Positions 52,680-62,649 of a stretch of 64,000 bases of DNA are shown here, one piece after another. The notes beneath the pieces were generated by a model. That model was not told where the DNA came from, did not search any database, and saw only the letters and a list, made by a program, of their open reading frames with translations. This stretch comes from Pseudomonas sp. Au-Pse12 (GTDB lineage Bacteria > Pseudomonadota > Gammaproteobacteria > Pseudomonadales > Pseudomonadaceae): the NCBI RefSeq assembly GCF_021341665.1, contig NZ_JAJTTH010000002.1:372001-436000 (forward strand), read 5' to 3'. The position numbers and the translations under genes were made by a program. Position 1 is the first letter of the stretch. Every line of letters starts with the position of its first letter.

Positions 52680-53462
52680 ATGACCGTCACCCTCAAAACT
52701 CCCGAGGACATCGCCAAAATGCGTGTCGCCGGCAAACTGGCCGCCGACGTGCTGGAAATGATTGCCGAGCATGTCAAACCCGGTGTCACCACCGAAGAAC
52801 TGGACCGCATCTGCCATGACTACATCGTCAATGTGCAGGGCGCGATCCCGGCCCCGCTGAACTACAAGGGCTTTCCCAAATCCATCTGCACCTCGATCAA
52901 CCACGTGGTGTGCCACGGCATTCCCAACGAGAAGCCGCTGAAGGATGGCGACACCCTGAACATCGACGTCACTGTCATCAAGGACGGTTACCACGGCGAC
53001 ACCAGCCGCATGTTCCACGTCGGCACCGTGCCGGTCTGGGCCGAGCGCCTGTCGCAGATCACCCAGGAATGCATGTACAAGGCCATCGAACTGGTGAAGC
53101 CGGGCTGCCGCCTGGGCGACATCGGCGAAGTGATCCAGAAGCACGCGGAAAAGAACGGCTTCTCGGTCGTACGCGAATTCTGCGGCCACGGCATTGGCAA
53201 GGTGTTCCACGAAGAGCCGCAGATCCTGCACTACGGCCGCGCTGGCACCGGCATGGAACTCAAGGCCGGCATGACCTTCACCATCGAGCCGATGATCAAC
53301 CAGGGCAAGGCCGACACCAAGGTCCTGGGCGACGGCTGGACCGCCATCACCAAGGACCGCAAGCTCTCCGCGCAGTGGGAACACACGCTGCTGGTGACCG
53401 AGACCGGCTACGAGATCTTCACCCTGCGCAGCGATGACACCATCGCCCGGGTATCTGCCTGA
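52680..53462 (+). CDS. map: Methionine aminopeptidase (type I)
   Basis: 260 residues from the ATG at 52680 (MTVTLKTPEDIAKMRVAGKL). It removes the initiator Met. The five metal ligands are seen: Asp in LNIDVTVIKDGYHGD (two Asp), His in CGHGIGKVFHEE, Glu in FTIEPMIN and Glu in QWEHTLLVTE. It is divergent from rpsB and 48 bases ahead of glnD, the conserved order. Confidence 0.98.
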   Translation: MTVTLKTPEDIAKMRVAGKLAADVLEMIAEHVKPGVTTEELDRICHDYIVNVQGAIPAPLNYKGFPKSICTSINHVVCHGIPNEKPLKDGDTLNIDVTVIKDGYHGDTSRMFHVGTVPVWAERLSQITQECMYKAIELVKPGCRLGDIGEVIQKHAEKNGFSVVREFCGHGIGKVFHEEPQILHYGRAGTGMELKAGMTFTIEPMINQGKADTKVLGDGWTAITKDRKLSAQWEHTLLVTETGYEIFTLRSDDTIARVSA

Positions 53463-53510
53463 TCTGAAACGCTGCGTCCCGACCTTATAGATAGAAAGGA
53501 AAGCCAATCG

Positions 53511-56213
53511 ATGCCGCAGGTGGACCCCGAACTCTTCGACCGTGGCCAGTTCCAGGCGGAACTGGCACTGAAGGCCAGCCCTATCGCCGCCTTCAAGAAG
53601 GCCATTCGTCAGGCACGAGAAGTGCTCGACAACCGCTTTCGCAGCGGGCGGGAAATCCGCCGGCTGATCGAAGACCGCGCCTGGTTCATCGATAACATCC
53701 TGCAAAAGGCCTGGGACCAGTTCAGCTGGAGCACCGAAGCCGACATAGCCCTGGTGGCGGTCGGCGGCTACGGTCGCGGCGAGCTGCACCCTTATTCCGA
53801 CATCGACCTGCTGATCCTCCTGGACAGCGCCGATCACGAAATTTTCCGCGACTCCATCGAACGCTTCCTTACCCTGCTCTGGGACATTGGCCTGGAAGTC
53901 GGGCAAAGCGTGCGCTCGGTGGACGAATGCGCCGAACAGGCGCGGGCCGACCTGACGGTGATCACCAACCTGATGGAAAGCCGCACCATTGCCGGCCCCG
54001 AGCACTTGCGCCAGCGCATGCTGCAAGTGACCAGCACCGAACACATGTGGCCCAGCAAGGACTTCTTCCTGGCCAAGCGCGCCGAACAGAAAGCCCGCCA
54101 CCACAAATACAACGACACCGAGTACAACCTGGAACCCAACGTCAAAGGGTCGCCGGGCGGCCTGCGGGACATCCAGACCATTCTCTGGGTCGCGCGCCGC
54201 CAGTACGGCACCCTGAACCTGCGGGCCCTGGCCGGCGAAGGCTTCCTGGTGGAGAGCGAGAACGCCCTGCTGGCCTCGTCCCAGGAGTTTCTATGGAAGG
54301 TCCGCTACGCCCTGCACATGCTCGCCGGGCGCGCCGAAGATCGCCTGCTGCTCGACCATCAGCGCTCCATCGCCACTCTGCTGGGCTTCGAGGGCGATGA
54401 CGCGAAGCAGAGCATCGAAAGCTTCATGCAGCAGTACTACCGGGTGGTGATGAGCATCGCCCAGTTGAGCGACCTGATCATCCAGCACTTCGAAGAGGTG
54501 ATCCTCGCCCCCGAAGACGAGGCGCCGCCGCAGCCGATCAATGCCCGCTTCCAGCTGCATGACGGCTACATCGAGGCGATCAACGACAACGTGTTCAAGC
54601 GTACGCCGTTCGCCATGCTGGAGATCTTCGTGCTGATGGCCCAGCACCCGGAGATCAAGGGCGTGCGTGCCGACACCATCCGCCTTTTGCGCGAACACCG
54701 GCACCTGATCGACGACGACTTCCGCCACGATATCCGCAACACCAGCCTGTTCATCGAACTGTTCAAATGCGAGATCGGCATCCACCGCAACCTGCGGCGG
54801 ATGAACCGTTACGGCATCCTCGGGCGCTACCTGCCGGAGTTCGGCTTCATCGTCGGGCAGATGCAGCACGACCTGTTCCACATCTACACCGTGGACGCCC
54901 ACACGCTGAACCTGATCAAGCACCTGCGCAAGATGCAGTACACGCCGATCTCCGAGAAATTCCCCCTGGCCAGCAAGCTCATGGGCAAGCTGCCCAAGCC
55001 CGAGCTGATCTACCTGGCCGGCCTGTACCACGACATCGGCAAGGGCCGTCACGGCGATCACTCGGAAATCGGCGCGGTGGATGCCGAGGCCTTCTGCGTG
55101 CGCCACCAACTGCCGCAGTGGGACACCCGGCTGATCGTGTGGCTGGTGCAGAACCACCTGGTGATGTCCACCACGGCCCAGCGCAAGGACCTCTCCGACC
55201 CGCAGGTGATCCACGACTTCGCGCAGATCGTGGTCGACCAGACCCGCCTCGACTACCTCTATGTACTGACGGTCGCCGACATCTACGCCACCAACCCGAC
55301 GCTGTGGAACTCCTGGCGCGCCAGCCTGCTGCGCCAGCTCTACACCGAGACCAAGCGTGCCCTGCGCCGCGGCCTGGAAAACCCGGTGGACCGCGAAGAG
55401 CAGATCCGCCAGACCCAGAGCGCCGCCCTGGACATCCTGGTGCGCAACGGCACCGACCCGGACGAGGTCGAGCAGCTCTGGTCGCAACTGGGGGACGACT
55501 ACTTCCTGCGCCACACCGCCGGTGACGTCGCCTGGCACAGCGACGCGATCCTCCAGCAGCCGGCCGACGGCGGCCCGCTGGTGCTGATCAAGGAAATCAC
55601 CCAGCGCGAGTTCGAGGGCGGCACGCAGATCTTCATCTACGCCCCGGACCAGCACGACTTCTTCGCGGTAACCGTGGCCGCCATGGACCAGCTCAACCTG
55701 AACATCCATGACGCGCGCATCATCACCTCCAGCAGCCAGTTCACCCTCGACACCTACATCGTCCTGGACAACGACGGCGAGTCCATCGGCAACAACCCGC
55801 AGCGGGTCGAGCAGATCCGCAAGGGCCTGACCGACGCCCTGCGCAACCCCGACGACTACCCGACCATCATCCAGCGCCGGGTACCGCGCCAGCTCAAGCA
55901 CTTTGCCTTCGAGCCCGAGGTGACCATCCACAACGACGCCCAGCGTCCGGTCACCGTGCTGGAGCTCAGCGCCCCGGACCGCCCCGGCCTGCTGGCGCGG
56001 ATCGGCAAGATATTCCTGGAGTTCGACCTGTCGCTGCAGAACGCCAAGATCGCCACCCTGGGCGAGCGCGTGGAAGACGTGTTCTTCATCACCGATGCGC
56101 ACAACCAGCCCCTTTCCGACCCCCAGCTGTGCAGCCGCTTGCAGGATGCGATCGTCGAGCAGCTGAGCGTCAGCCACGAACCGACTATCGAAATGACCCG
56201 CCTGAGCATCTGA
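53511..56213 (+). CDS. glnD: PII uridylyltransferase / uridylyl-removing enzyme
   Basis: 900 residues. It senses glutamine and modifies PII (GlnB/GlnK), so controls NtrBC and glutamine synthetase. The nucleotidyltransferase active site is [20 protein letters not shown] near residues 80-100. The GlnD-type linker follows, then the HD hydrolase site [18 protein letters not shown] near 505-520, and two C-terminal ACT domains ([20 protein letters not shown], and [20 protein letters not shown]). Confidence 0.98.
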   Translation: MPQVDPELFDRGQFQAELALKASPIAAFKKAIRQAREVLDNRFRSGREIRRLIEDRAWFIDNILQKAWDQFSWSTEADIALVAVGGYGRGELHPYSDIDLLILLDSADHEIFRDSIERFLTLLWDIGLEVGQSVRSVDECAEQARADLTVITNLMESRTIAGPEHLRQRMLQVTSTEHMWPSKDFFLAKRAEQKARHHKYNDTEYNLEPNVKGSPGGLRDIQTILWVARRQYGTLNLRALAGEGFLVESENALLASSQEFLWKVRYALHMLAGRAEDRLLLDHQRSIATLLGFEGDDAKQSIESFMQQYYRVVMSIAQLSDLIIQHFEEVILAPEDEAPPQPINARFQLHDGYIEAINDNVFKRTPFAMLEIFVLMAQHPEIKGVRADTIRLLREHRHLIDDDFRHDIRNTSLFIELFKCEIGIHRNLRRMNRYGILGRYLPEFGFIVGQMQHDLFHIYTVDAHTLNLIKHLRKMQYTPISEKFPLASKLMGKLPKPELIYLAGLYHDIGKGRHGDHSEIGAVDAEAFCVRHQLPQWDTRLIVWLVQNHLVMSTTAQRKDLSDPQVIHDFAQIVVDQTRLDYLYVLTVADIYATNPTLWNSWRASLLRQLYTETKRALRRGLENPVDREEQIRQTQSAALDILVRNGTDPDEVEQLWSQLGDDYFLRHTAGDVAWHSDAILQQPADGGPLVLIKEITQREFEGGTQIFIYAPDQHDFFAVTVAAMDQLNLNIHDARIITSSSQFTLDTYIVLDNDGESIGNNPQRVEQIRKGLTDALRNPDDYPTIIQRRVPRQLKHFAFEPEVTIHNDAQRPVTVLELSAPDRPGLLARIGKIFLEFDLSLQNAKIATLGERVEDVFFITDAHNQPLSDPQLCSRLQDAIVEQLSVSHEPTIEMTRLSI

Positions 56214-56251
56214 CGGGCCTGAATCGCCGCCTTGAGTGAGATACCGCACCG

Positions 56252-57451
56252 ATGAACAACGCTCTGAACCAGTTGCAGCCCTACCCGTTCGAAAAGCTGC
56301 GGGCCCTGCTCGGCACCGTGACGCCCAACCCGGACAAGCGCCCGATCGCCCTGTCCATCGGCGAGCCGAAACACCGCTCGCCAAGCTTTGTCGCCGAAGC
56401 CCTGGCCAGCAACCTCGACCAGATGGCGGTATACCCCACCACCCTGGGCATCCCGGCCCTGCGTGAAGCCATCGCCGGCTGGTGCGAGCGGCGCTTTGGC
56501 GTGCCAAGCGGCTGGATCGACCCCGCGCGCAACGTGCTGCCGGTCAACGGCACCCGCGAAGCCCTGTTCGCCTTCACCCAGACCGTGGTCAACCGCGGCG
56601 AAGACGCCCTGGTGGTCAGCCCCAACCCGTTCTATCAGATCTACGAAGGCGCAGCCTTCCTCGCCGGAGCCAAGCCGCACTACCTGCCGTGCCTGGACGA
56701 AAACGGCTTCAACCCGGATTTCGACGCCGTGCCGGCCGAGATCTGGCAACGCTGCCAGATCCTCTTCCTGTGCTCCCCGGGCAACCCCACCGGCGCGCTG
56801 ATCCCGCTGGACACCCTGAAGAAACTGATCGCCCTGGCCGACGAACACGACTTCGTGATCGCCGCCGACGAGTGCTACAGCGAGCTGTACTTCGACGAAC
56901 AGACTCCACCGCCGGGCCTGCTCAGCGCCTGCGTCGAACTGGGGCGCAAGGACTTCAAGCACTGCGTGGTGTTCCACAGCCTGTCCAAGCGCTCCAACCT
57001 GCCGGGCCTGCGTTCCGGCTTCGTTGCCGGTGACGCGGACATCCTCAAGGGTTTCCTGCTGTACCGCACCTACCACGGCTGCGCCATGCCGGTGCAGACC
57101 CAGCTGGCCAGCGTCGCCGCCTGGAACGATGAAGTGCACGTGCGCGCCAACCGCGCCCTGTACCGCGAGAAGTTCGACGCGGTGCTGGCGATCCTCGCCC
57201 CCGTGATGGACGTACAGCGTCCGGACGGCAGCTTCTACCTGTGGCCGAACGTGGCCGGGGATGACGCCGCCTTCTGCCGCGACCTGTTCGAGCAGGAGCA
57301 CGTGACCGTGGTTCCGGGCTCTTATCTGTCGCGGGATGTGGACGGCACCAACCCGGGCGCCGGGCGAGTGCGCATGGCGCTGGTTGCGCCGCTGGCGGAA
57401 TGCGTGGAAGCCGCCGAGCGGATTCGCGATTTCGTACTGCGTCGGGCCTGA
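56252..57451 (+). CDS. dapC: N-succinyldiaminopimelate aminotransferase
   Basis: 399 residues. A class I/II PLP aminotransferase making N-succinyl-LL-diaminopimelate for lysine and peptidoglycan. The PLP lysine lies in VFHSLSKRSNLPGLRSGF; ADECYSELYFDE holds the cofactor-binding Asp/Tyr. It lies 38 bases after glnD, and dapD, which acts one step earlier in the same pathway, is 2.4 kb further on. A REP palindrome follows the gene. Confidence 0.95.
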   Translation: MNNALNQLQPYPFEKLRALLGTVTPNPDKRPIALSIGEPKHRSPSFVAEALASNLDQMAVYPTTLGIPALREAIAGWCERRFGVPSGWIDPARNVLPVNGTREALFAFTQTVVNRGEDALVVSPNPFYQIYEGAAFLAGAKPHYLPCLDENGFNPDFDAVPAEIWQRCQILFLCSPGNPTGALIPLDTLKKLIALADEHDFVIAADECYSELYFDEQTPPPGLLSACVELGRKDFKHCVVFHSLSKRSNLPGLRSGFVAGDADILKGFLLYRTYHGCAMPVQTQLASVAAWNDEVHVRANRALYREKFDAVLAILAPVMDVQRPDGSFYLWPNVAGDDAAFCRDLFEQEHVTVVPGSYLSRDVDGTNPGAGRVRMALVAPLAECVEAAERIRDFVLRRA

Positions 57452-57465
57452 GCCCCTTCGCCAGT

Positions 57466-57503
57466 CAAGCCGGTTCCTACCCCCCCCTGTAGGAACCGGC
57501 TTG
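57466..57503. repeat. REP palindrome / bidirectional terminator between dapC and antiporter
   Basis: CAAGCCGGTTCCTAC (57466-57480), eight-base C-rich loop, GTAGGAACCGGCTTG (57489-57503). The GTAGGA(A/G)CCGGCTTGCC core is a common Pseudomonas REP. It stands where two genes converge. Confidence 0.85.
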
Positions 57504-57523
57504 CCAGCAAAAGCGTCATCCGC

Positions 57524-59170
57524 TCACTTCACCTGCCCCAGATTCGCCTCGCTCAAATCCAGGTCCGCCAACACTTCACGCAGCACATCGTCACCGATCT
57601 GGTGATGCCGGCTCAGGCGGTACAGCTCCAGCCGTTGCGCGCGCAGGGCCTTGAGCCGCAGGCGCCGCTCCAGCAAGTCCATTTGCAACGCCAGGGCCTG
57701 GGCTTCGGCGGAATCGTTGTAGACCTCCAGCTGATGCCGGTACTCGGCCATCAAGCGCCCCTTGAGTTCAGTGGCCAATGCCGCCTGAGCCGCATCCAGG
57801 GTCTCACTGGCGTCTGCCACTTCCTCGGCTTCCAGGGCGTGGATCGCTGCCTCGGCAGTCTTGCGCCAGGCATCGCGGACTTCACCGCGGCGCTTGTCGT
57901 CGGGGCTCTTCACAATGCCGCGCAACAGCAGCGGCAGGGCAATGCAGGCCGCCACCAGGGACAGTAGGATCACCCCGGCGGCGATGAAGATCAGCAGGTC
58001 GCGCTCGGGGAAAGCTTCACCGGCGCCGAGCAGCAGCGGCACCGACATCACGCCCGCCAGGGTCACCGCCCCGCGCACGCCCCCCACTGTCAGCAACCAG
58101 CAGGAACGCGCGGTGGGCACCAGGGTCAGTTCACCCTTGCCACGCCAGCGCCGCAACAGCCCGGACAGGCGCCAGATGCTCTGCACCCAGATGAAACGCA
58201 GTACCAGCAGCACCAGGAAGATCGCCAGCACATCCAGGCAGCGATAGAACAGGGTCGGCCAGAGCGAGGTCTCGTGACTGGCAACGGCCTTGATGATGTC
58301 CGGTAGTTGCAACCCCAGCAGCAGGAAGATCAGGCCGTTGAAGGCAAACTCCAGCAGCGACCAGACGCTGCGATTGAGCAGCCGGGTGCTGGTCTGGCGC
58401 GGCAGCAGGTCGAGCCAGCTCTGCATCATCCCCGCCGCCACGGCTGAAAGGATGCCCGAGGCTCCCAGGCGTTCGGCCAGCACATAGGCGGCGAACGGCA
58501 ACAGCAGCATGAACACCACATGAGTCGCCGGGTCGTCCCAGCCGCGGGCGATCATCCAGGCCCGCAGGCGCCCCACCAGCCAGCTCAGAGCCACCCCCAC
58601 CGCCAGCCCGCCTACCGCCACCAGGACAAAGGTCAGGCTGGCATTGGCCAGGGAAAACACCCCGGTCACGGCGGCCACCAGGGCGAACTTGAAGGTCACC
58701 AGGCCCGAAGCGTCGTTCATCAGGGCTTCGCCCTGGAGCATGTGCATCAAGGGGGTCGGCAGGCGGTTCTGGGAAATCGCCGAGACGGCCACGGCGTCGG
58801 TAGGCGACAGCACGGCCGCCAGGGCAAAAGCCACCGCCAGGGGGATGCTCGGCAACAGCCAGTGAATGAAGTAGCCGGCGCCCACCACGGTGAACAGCAC
58901 CAGGCCCACCGCCAGGGTCAGGATCGGCCCGCGCAGGCGCCAGAATTCACGCTTGGGCATGCGCCAGCCATCGGAAAACAGCAGAGGCGGCAGGAACAGG
59001 AAAAGAAACAGCTCCGGGTCCAGGGCCACGTGCAAACCCAGGGTCGGCCAGGCCAGCAAGCCCCCGGCGATGATCTGCACCAGGGGCAGCGGCAGTGGAA
59101 TCACCCGCCCGACAAGACGCGAAAGGCTCACCAGCATCAGCAGGATGAGGACGGTATAGGCGGTTTGCAT
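57524..59170 (-). CDS. Na+/H+ antiporter (CPA1/NhaP family)
   Basis: 548 residues. About 12 membrane segments fill residues 1-410 (AYTVLILLMLVSLSRLVGRV first, then LVQIIAGGLLAWPTLGL). The ion-binding CPA1 motif is VLSPTDAVAVSAIS, and MLQGEALMNDASGLVTFKFA is the second conserved site with an Asn-Asp pair. The last 130 residues are cytoplasmic and helical (WRKTAEAAIHALEAEEVADA). It exports Na+ (or K+) in exchange for protons. It converges with dapC. Confidence 0.93.
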   Translation of the reverse strand: MQTAYTVLILLMLVSLSRLVGRVIPLPLPLVQIIAGGLLAWPTLGLHVALDPELFLFLFLPPLLFSDGWRMPKREFWRLRGPILTLAVGLVLFTVVGAGYFIHWLLPSIPLAVAFALAAVLSPTDAVAVSAISQNRLPTPLMHMLQGEALMNDASGLVTFKFALVAAVTGVFSLANASLTFVLVAVGGLAVGVALSWLVGRLRAWMIARGWDDPATHVVFMLLLPFAAYVLAERLGASGILSAVAAGMMQSWLDLLPRQTSTRLLNRSVWSLLEFAFNGLIFLLLGLQLPDIIKAVASHETSLWPTLFYRCLDVLAIFLVLLVLRFIWVQSIWRLSGLLRRWRGKGELTLVPTARSCWLLTVGGVRGAVTLAGVMSVPLLLGAGEAFPERDLLIFIAAGVILLSLVAACIALPLLLRGIVKSPDDKRRGEVRDAWRKTAEAAIHALEAEEVADASETLDAAQAALATELKGRLMAEYRHQLEVYNDSAEAQALALQMDLLERRLRLKALRAQRLELYRLSRHHQIGDDVLREVLADLDLSEANLGQVK

Positions 59171-59407
59171 AACGCGGGCTTCCCGATCTGAAACTTCAAA
59201 GCAGACACACGACAGCGGCAGGCGTTCACCGCAGAAGTGCCATATTAGCCGCTTAAGCTGCGTTCACGCCGCTGCACAAAAGTCGCAACGGCGCCCGGGC
59301 GCGGAAACACAATGCGACAAAGCCCCGCGGCAGCCGACGCCGAATCGGTGCGGTCGTGGCATAATCCGTGACCTTTCATCTCCAGCATCTCCAAAGGGGG
59401 CAATTCC

Positions 59408-59770
59408 TTGACCGCTTCAAGCAAAACGTTGCACCTTTTCGGCATCAAAGCCTGTGACACCATGAAAAAGGCGCGCACCTGGCTCGATGAACACGCTGTC
59501 AGCTATGACTTCCATGATTACAAAACCTCCGGCATTGACCGTGAGCACCTGAATCAGTGGTGCGACGAGCACGGCTGGCAGGTGGTGTTGAACCGCGCGG
59601 GCACGACCTTTCGCAAACTCGATGACGAAAGCAAAGCCGATCTCGACCAGGCGAAAGCCGTTGAACTGATGCTCGCGCAACCTTCGATGATCAAGCGCCC
59701 GGTGCTCGACCTCGGAGACAAGACCCTGATTGGCTTCAAGCCAGACCTTTACGCAGCGGCGCTCAAGTAA
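59408..59770 (+). CDS. ArsC/Spx-family reductase (YffB-like)
   Basis: 120 residues from a TTG at 59408 preceded by AAAGGGGG. Thioredoxin-like fold of the ArsC family: LHLFGIKACDTMKKARTWLD has one active-site Cys (ACDT), then NRAGTTFRKLDDESKADLDQ and MIKRPVLDLGDKTLIGF. YffB-type proteins resemble arsenate reductase but their substrate is not clearly known; no ars genes are nearby. It is followed 33 bases later by dapD, the arrangement in P. aeruginosa. Confidence 0.9.
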   Translation: MTASSKTLHLFGIKACDTMKKARTWLDEHAVSYDFHDYKTSGIDREHLNQWCDEHGWQVVLNRAGTTFRKLDDESKADLDQAKAVELMLAQPSMIKRPVLDLGDKTLIGFKPDLYAAALK

Positions 59771-59803
59771 GCCTGCTCATTCAATTTCGCAAGAGGTAAC
59801 TGC

Positions 59804-60838
59804 ATGTCCACTACCCTGTTCAGCCTGGCATTCGGTGTCGGCACCCAGAACCGTCAAGGCGCTTGGCTGGAAGTGTTTTACGCATCGCCACTGCTCAAGC
59901 CGGCTGCTGAAATCGTTGCGGCGGTAGCACCGATCCTCGGCTACAGCGAAGGCAACCAGGCCATTACCTTCACCACCGCCCAGGCCGCTCAGATGGCCGA
60001 CGCGCTGAAGAGCATCGACGCCGGCCAGGCTGCCCTGCTGACCCGCCTGGCCGAAAGCCACAAGCCGCTGGTAGCCACCCTGCTGGCCGAAGACGCTCAG
60101 TTGACCTCCACTCCAGAGGCCTACCTGAAGCTGCACCTGCTGTCCCACCGCCTGGTCAAGCCACACGGCCTGAGCCTGGCCGGCGTGTTCCCGCTGCTGC
60201 CGAACGTGGCCTGGACCAGCCAGGGCGCGATCGACCTCGGCGAGCTGGCCGAGCGTCAACTGGAAGCCCGCCTGCGCGGCGAGCTGCTGGAAGTGTTCTC
60301 GGTGGACAAGTTCCCGAAAATGACCGACTACGTGGTACCGAGCGGTGTGCGTATCGCTGACAGCGCGCGGATCCGCCTGGGCGCCTACATCGGCGAAGGC
60401 ACCACCGTGATGCACGAAGGTTTCGTCAACTTCAACGCTGGCACCGAAGGCCCGGGCATGATCGAAGGCCGCGTTTCCGCGGGCGTGTTCGTCGGCAAGG
60501 GTTCGGACCTGGGCGGCGGCTGCTCCACCATGGGCACCCTGTCGGGTGGCGGCAACATCGTGATCAAGGTCGGCGAAGGCTGCCTGATCGGTGCCAACGC
60601 CGGTATCGGTATCCCGCTGGGCGATCGCAACACCGTGGAGTCGGGCCTGTACGTGACCGCCGGCACCAAGGTGGCGCTGCTGGACGAGAACAACCAGTTG
60701 GTCAAAGTGCTCAAGGCCCGGGAACTGGCCGGCCAGCCGGATCTGCTGTTCCGCCGCAACTCGGAAACCGGCGCCGTGGAGTGCAAGACCCACAAGTCGG
60801 CCATCGAGCTGAACGAAGCGCTGCACGCTCACAACTAA
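59804..60838 (+). CDS. dapD: 2,3,4,5-tetrahydropyridine-2,6-dicarboxylate N-succinyltransferase
   Basis: 344 residues, the length of the Pseudomonas/actinobacterial type, which is longer than E. coli DapD. It starts MSTTLFSLAFGVGTQNRQGA. The C-terminal half is a left-handed beta-helix (ADSARIRLGAYIGEGTTVMH, then MGTLSGGGNIVIKVGEGCLI and IGIPLGDRNTVESGLYVTAG). It uses succinyl-CoA in lysine/diaminopimelate synthesis and feeds DapC. Confidence 0.97.
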   Translation: MSTTLFSLAFGVGTQNRQGAWLEVFYASPLLKPAAEIVAAVAPILGYSEGNQAITFTTAQAAQMADALKSIDAGQAALLTRLAESHKPLVATLLAEDAQLTSTPEAYLKLHLLSHRLVKPHGLSLAGVFPLLPNVAWTSQGAIDLGELAERQLEARLRGELLEVFSVDKFPKMTDYVVPSGVRIADSARIRLGAYIGEGTTVMHEGFVNFNAGTEGPGMIEGRVSAGVFVGKGSDLGGGCSTMGTLSGGGNIVIKVGEGCLIGANAGIGIPLGDRNTVESGLYVTAGTKVALLDENNQLVKVLKARELAGQPDLLFRRNSETGAVECKTHKSAIELNEALHAHN

Positions 60839-60914
60839 GCAGCGATTCGGTTTCACTGGAACCGGCCGCGCGCTTATCATCGGCGCCCGGCCTGTTCAAA
60901 CGAGTTCTGCCACC

Positions 60915-62120
60915 ATGCTTGTACCCTCCCCCTGGCGCGCCGACTTCCCGGCCATCGCCGCCCTGCAACGCCAGGACCAGACCTACCTGGACAACGCCGC
61001 CACCACGCAAAAGCCCCAAGCCCTGCTGGACGCCCTGGCCCACTACTACGCCAATGGCGCGGCCAACGTGCATCGCGCGCAACACCTGCCCGGCGCCCAC
61101 GCCACCCAAGCATTCGAGGACAGCCGCAGCAAGGTCGGCCAATGGCTCAATGCCGGTGACAGCGGACAGATCGTCTTCACCCACGGCGCCACTTCCGCGC
61201 TGAATCTCCTGGCCTATGGCCTGGAACACCATTTTTCCCCAGGCGATGAGATTCTCATCAGCGCCCTGGAACACCACGCCAACCTGCTGCCCTGGCAGCA
61301 ACTGGCCCAACGCCGCGGGCTCAAACTGCAGGTCCTGCCACTGGACCCGGACGGCCTGATCGACATCAATGCAGCAAGCCGCCTGATCGGCCCGCGCACC
61401 CGTTTGCTGGCGGTGAGCCAGCTGTCCAACGTGCTCGGCGCCTGGCAGCCATTGACCCCGCTGCTGGCCATGGCCAAGGCCCAGGGCGCACTGACGGTGA
61501 TCGACGGCGCCCAGGGCGTGGTCCATGGCCGCCACGATGTGCAGGCCCTGGGCTGCGACTTCTATGTGTTCTCCAGCCACAAGCTGTACGGCCCGGATGG
61601 GGTCGGCGTGCTGTTTGGCCGTCATCAGGCGCTCAAGGACCTGCGGCACTGGCAGTTCGGTGGCGAAATGGTCCAGGACGCCGACTACCAGCACGCCAGC
61701 TTCCGCCCGGCGCCCCTGGGCTTCGAGGCCGGCACGCCGCCGATTGCCGGAGTCATCGGCCTGGGCGCCACCCTGGATTACCTCGCCGGCCTGGATCAGC
61801 ACGCGCTGAGCGAGCATGAAGCGGCCCTGCATGCCTACCTGCTGCAAGGTCTGCAGGCGCGCAATGGCATCCGCCTGCTGGGCTCGCCGCAAGTGGCCCT
61901 GGTCAGTTTTGTCGTCGATGGCGTGCACAACGCCGACCTCGCCCACCTACTGACCGAGCAAGGCATTGCCGTGCGCGCCGGGCATCACTGCGCCATGCCG
62001 CTGATGAAAAGCCTGGGGCTGGCCGGAGCGATCCGGGTGTCATTGGCGCTGTACAACGACTCCGAGGACCTGGAGCGGTTCTTCGAGGCCCTGGATCAGG
62101 CCCTGGAGTTGCTGCGATGA
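60915..62120 (+). CDS. csdA: Cysteine desulfurase CsdA
   Basis: 401 residues. Class V PLP enzyme releasing sulfur from cysteine as a persulfide. The PLP Lys lies in DFYVFSSHKLYGPDGVG. The persulfide Cys lies in VRAGHHCAMPLMKSLGL. The start region ADFPAIAALQRQDQTYLDNA is typical of the SufS/CsdA group. Direct four-base overlap with csdE and proximity to tcdA support CsdA over SufS. Confidence 0.95.
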   Translation: MLVPSPWRADFPAIAALQRQDQTYLDNAATTQKPQALLDALAHYYANGAANVHRAQHLPGAHATQAFEDSRSKVGQWLNAGDSGQIVFTHGATSALNLLAYGLEHHFSPGDEILISALEHHANLLPWQQLAQRRGLKLQVLPLDPDGLIDINAASRLIGPRTRLLAVSQLSNVLGAWQPLTPLLAMAKAQGALTVIDGAQGVVHGRHDVQALGCDFYVFSSHKLYGPDGVGVLFGRHQALKDLRHWQFGGEMVQDADYQHASFRPAPLGFEAGTPPIAGVIGLGATLDYLAGLDQHALSEHEAALHAYLLQGLQARNGIRLLGSPQVALVSFVVDGVHNADLAHLLTEQGIAVRAGHHCAMPLMKSLGLAGAIRVSLALYNDSEDLERFFEALDQALELLR

Positions 62121-62527
62121 GCCTGCCGACGGATGCCGTCACCGCCCTGGAGGTGTTCCAAGGGGCTGCCGGCTGGGAACAGCGGGCACGCCTGCTGATG
62201 CAATGGGGCGAGCGCCTGCCAGCCCTGAGCGAGGCCGACAAGGTCGAAGCCAATCGGGTGCATGGCTGTGAAAGCCAGGTCTGGCTGGTGGCGAGGCTGG
62301 AAAATGATCTTTGGCAGTTTGCCGCCGCCAGCGACGCGCGGCTGATTCGCGGCTTGGTGGCCTTGCTGCTGGCGCGGGTCAACGGCCTGACGGCCGAGCA
62401 GTTGCGCGAGGTGGACCTGGCGGACTGGTTCAACCAGTTGGGCCTGTCGCGCCAGCTCTCGCCGTCGCGCAGCAATGGCCTGAACGCGGTGCTGCAACGC
62501 ATGAGCGAACTGGCCAGCGCCCTGTAG
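62117..62527 (+). CDS. csdE: Sulfur acceptor CsdE (SufE family)
   Basis: 136 residues. It takes sulfur from CsdA. The acceptor cysteine is Cys51 in NRVHGCESQVWLVARL. SufE fold segments WEQRARLLMQWGERLPAL and IRGLVALLLARVNGLTAEQL are seen. The ATG overlaps the csdA stop. Its last codon and TAG stop belong to a repeated palindromic element. Confidence 0.95.
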   Translation: MSLPTDAVTALEVFQGAAGWEQRARLLMQWGERLPALSEADKVEANRVHGCESQVWLVARLENDLWQFAAASDARLIRGLVALLLARVNGLTAEQLREVDLADWFNQLGLSRQLSPSRSNGLNAVLQRMSELASAL

Positions 62528-62649
62528 CCGCTGCCGAGCCTGCGAGGCTGCGAAAAGGTCCGCAGGACCTTGCTTGGCGACCTCCAGCCAGAGCTCTAAC
62601 GGCCTTACGTCCCTTCGGGCCGCTCGCAGCCTGCGGCAGCGGCTACAGG
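62522..62649. repeat. Inverted-repeat element bridging csdE and tcdA ends
   Basis: CTGTAGCCGCTGCCG begins at 62522 and its inverted copy (CGGCAGCGGCTACAG) ends near 62648. Between lie smaller inverted repeats (GGTCCGCAGGACC, CTGCGAGGCTGCG). The stops of both convergent genes are inside the outer arms. The core matches the element after lysR (26083). Confidence 0.75.

Noticed and set aside
54291..56507. 738-codon minus-strand ORF across glnD
   Set aside because: Mirror frame of a complete glnD; long antisense frames are expected in GC-rich Pseudomonas genes.
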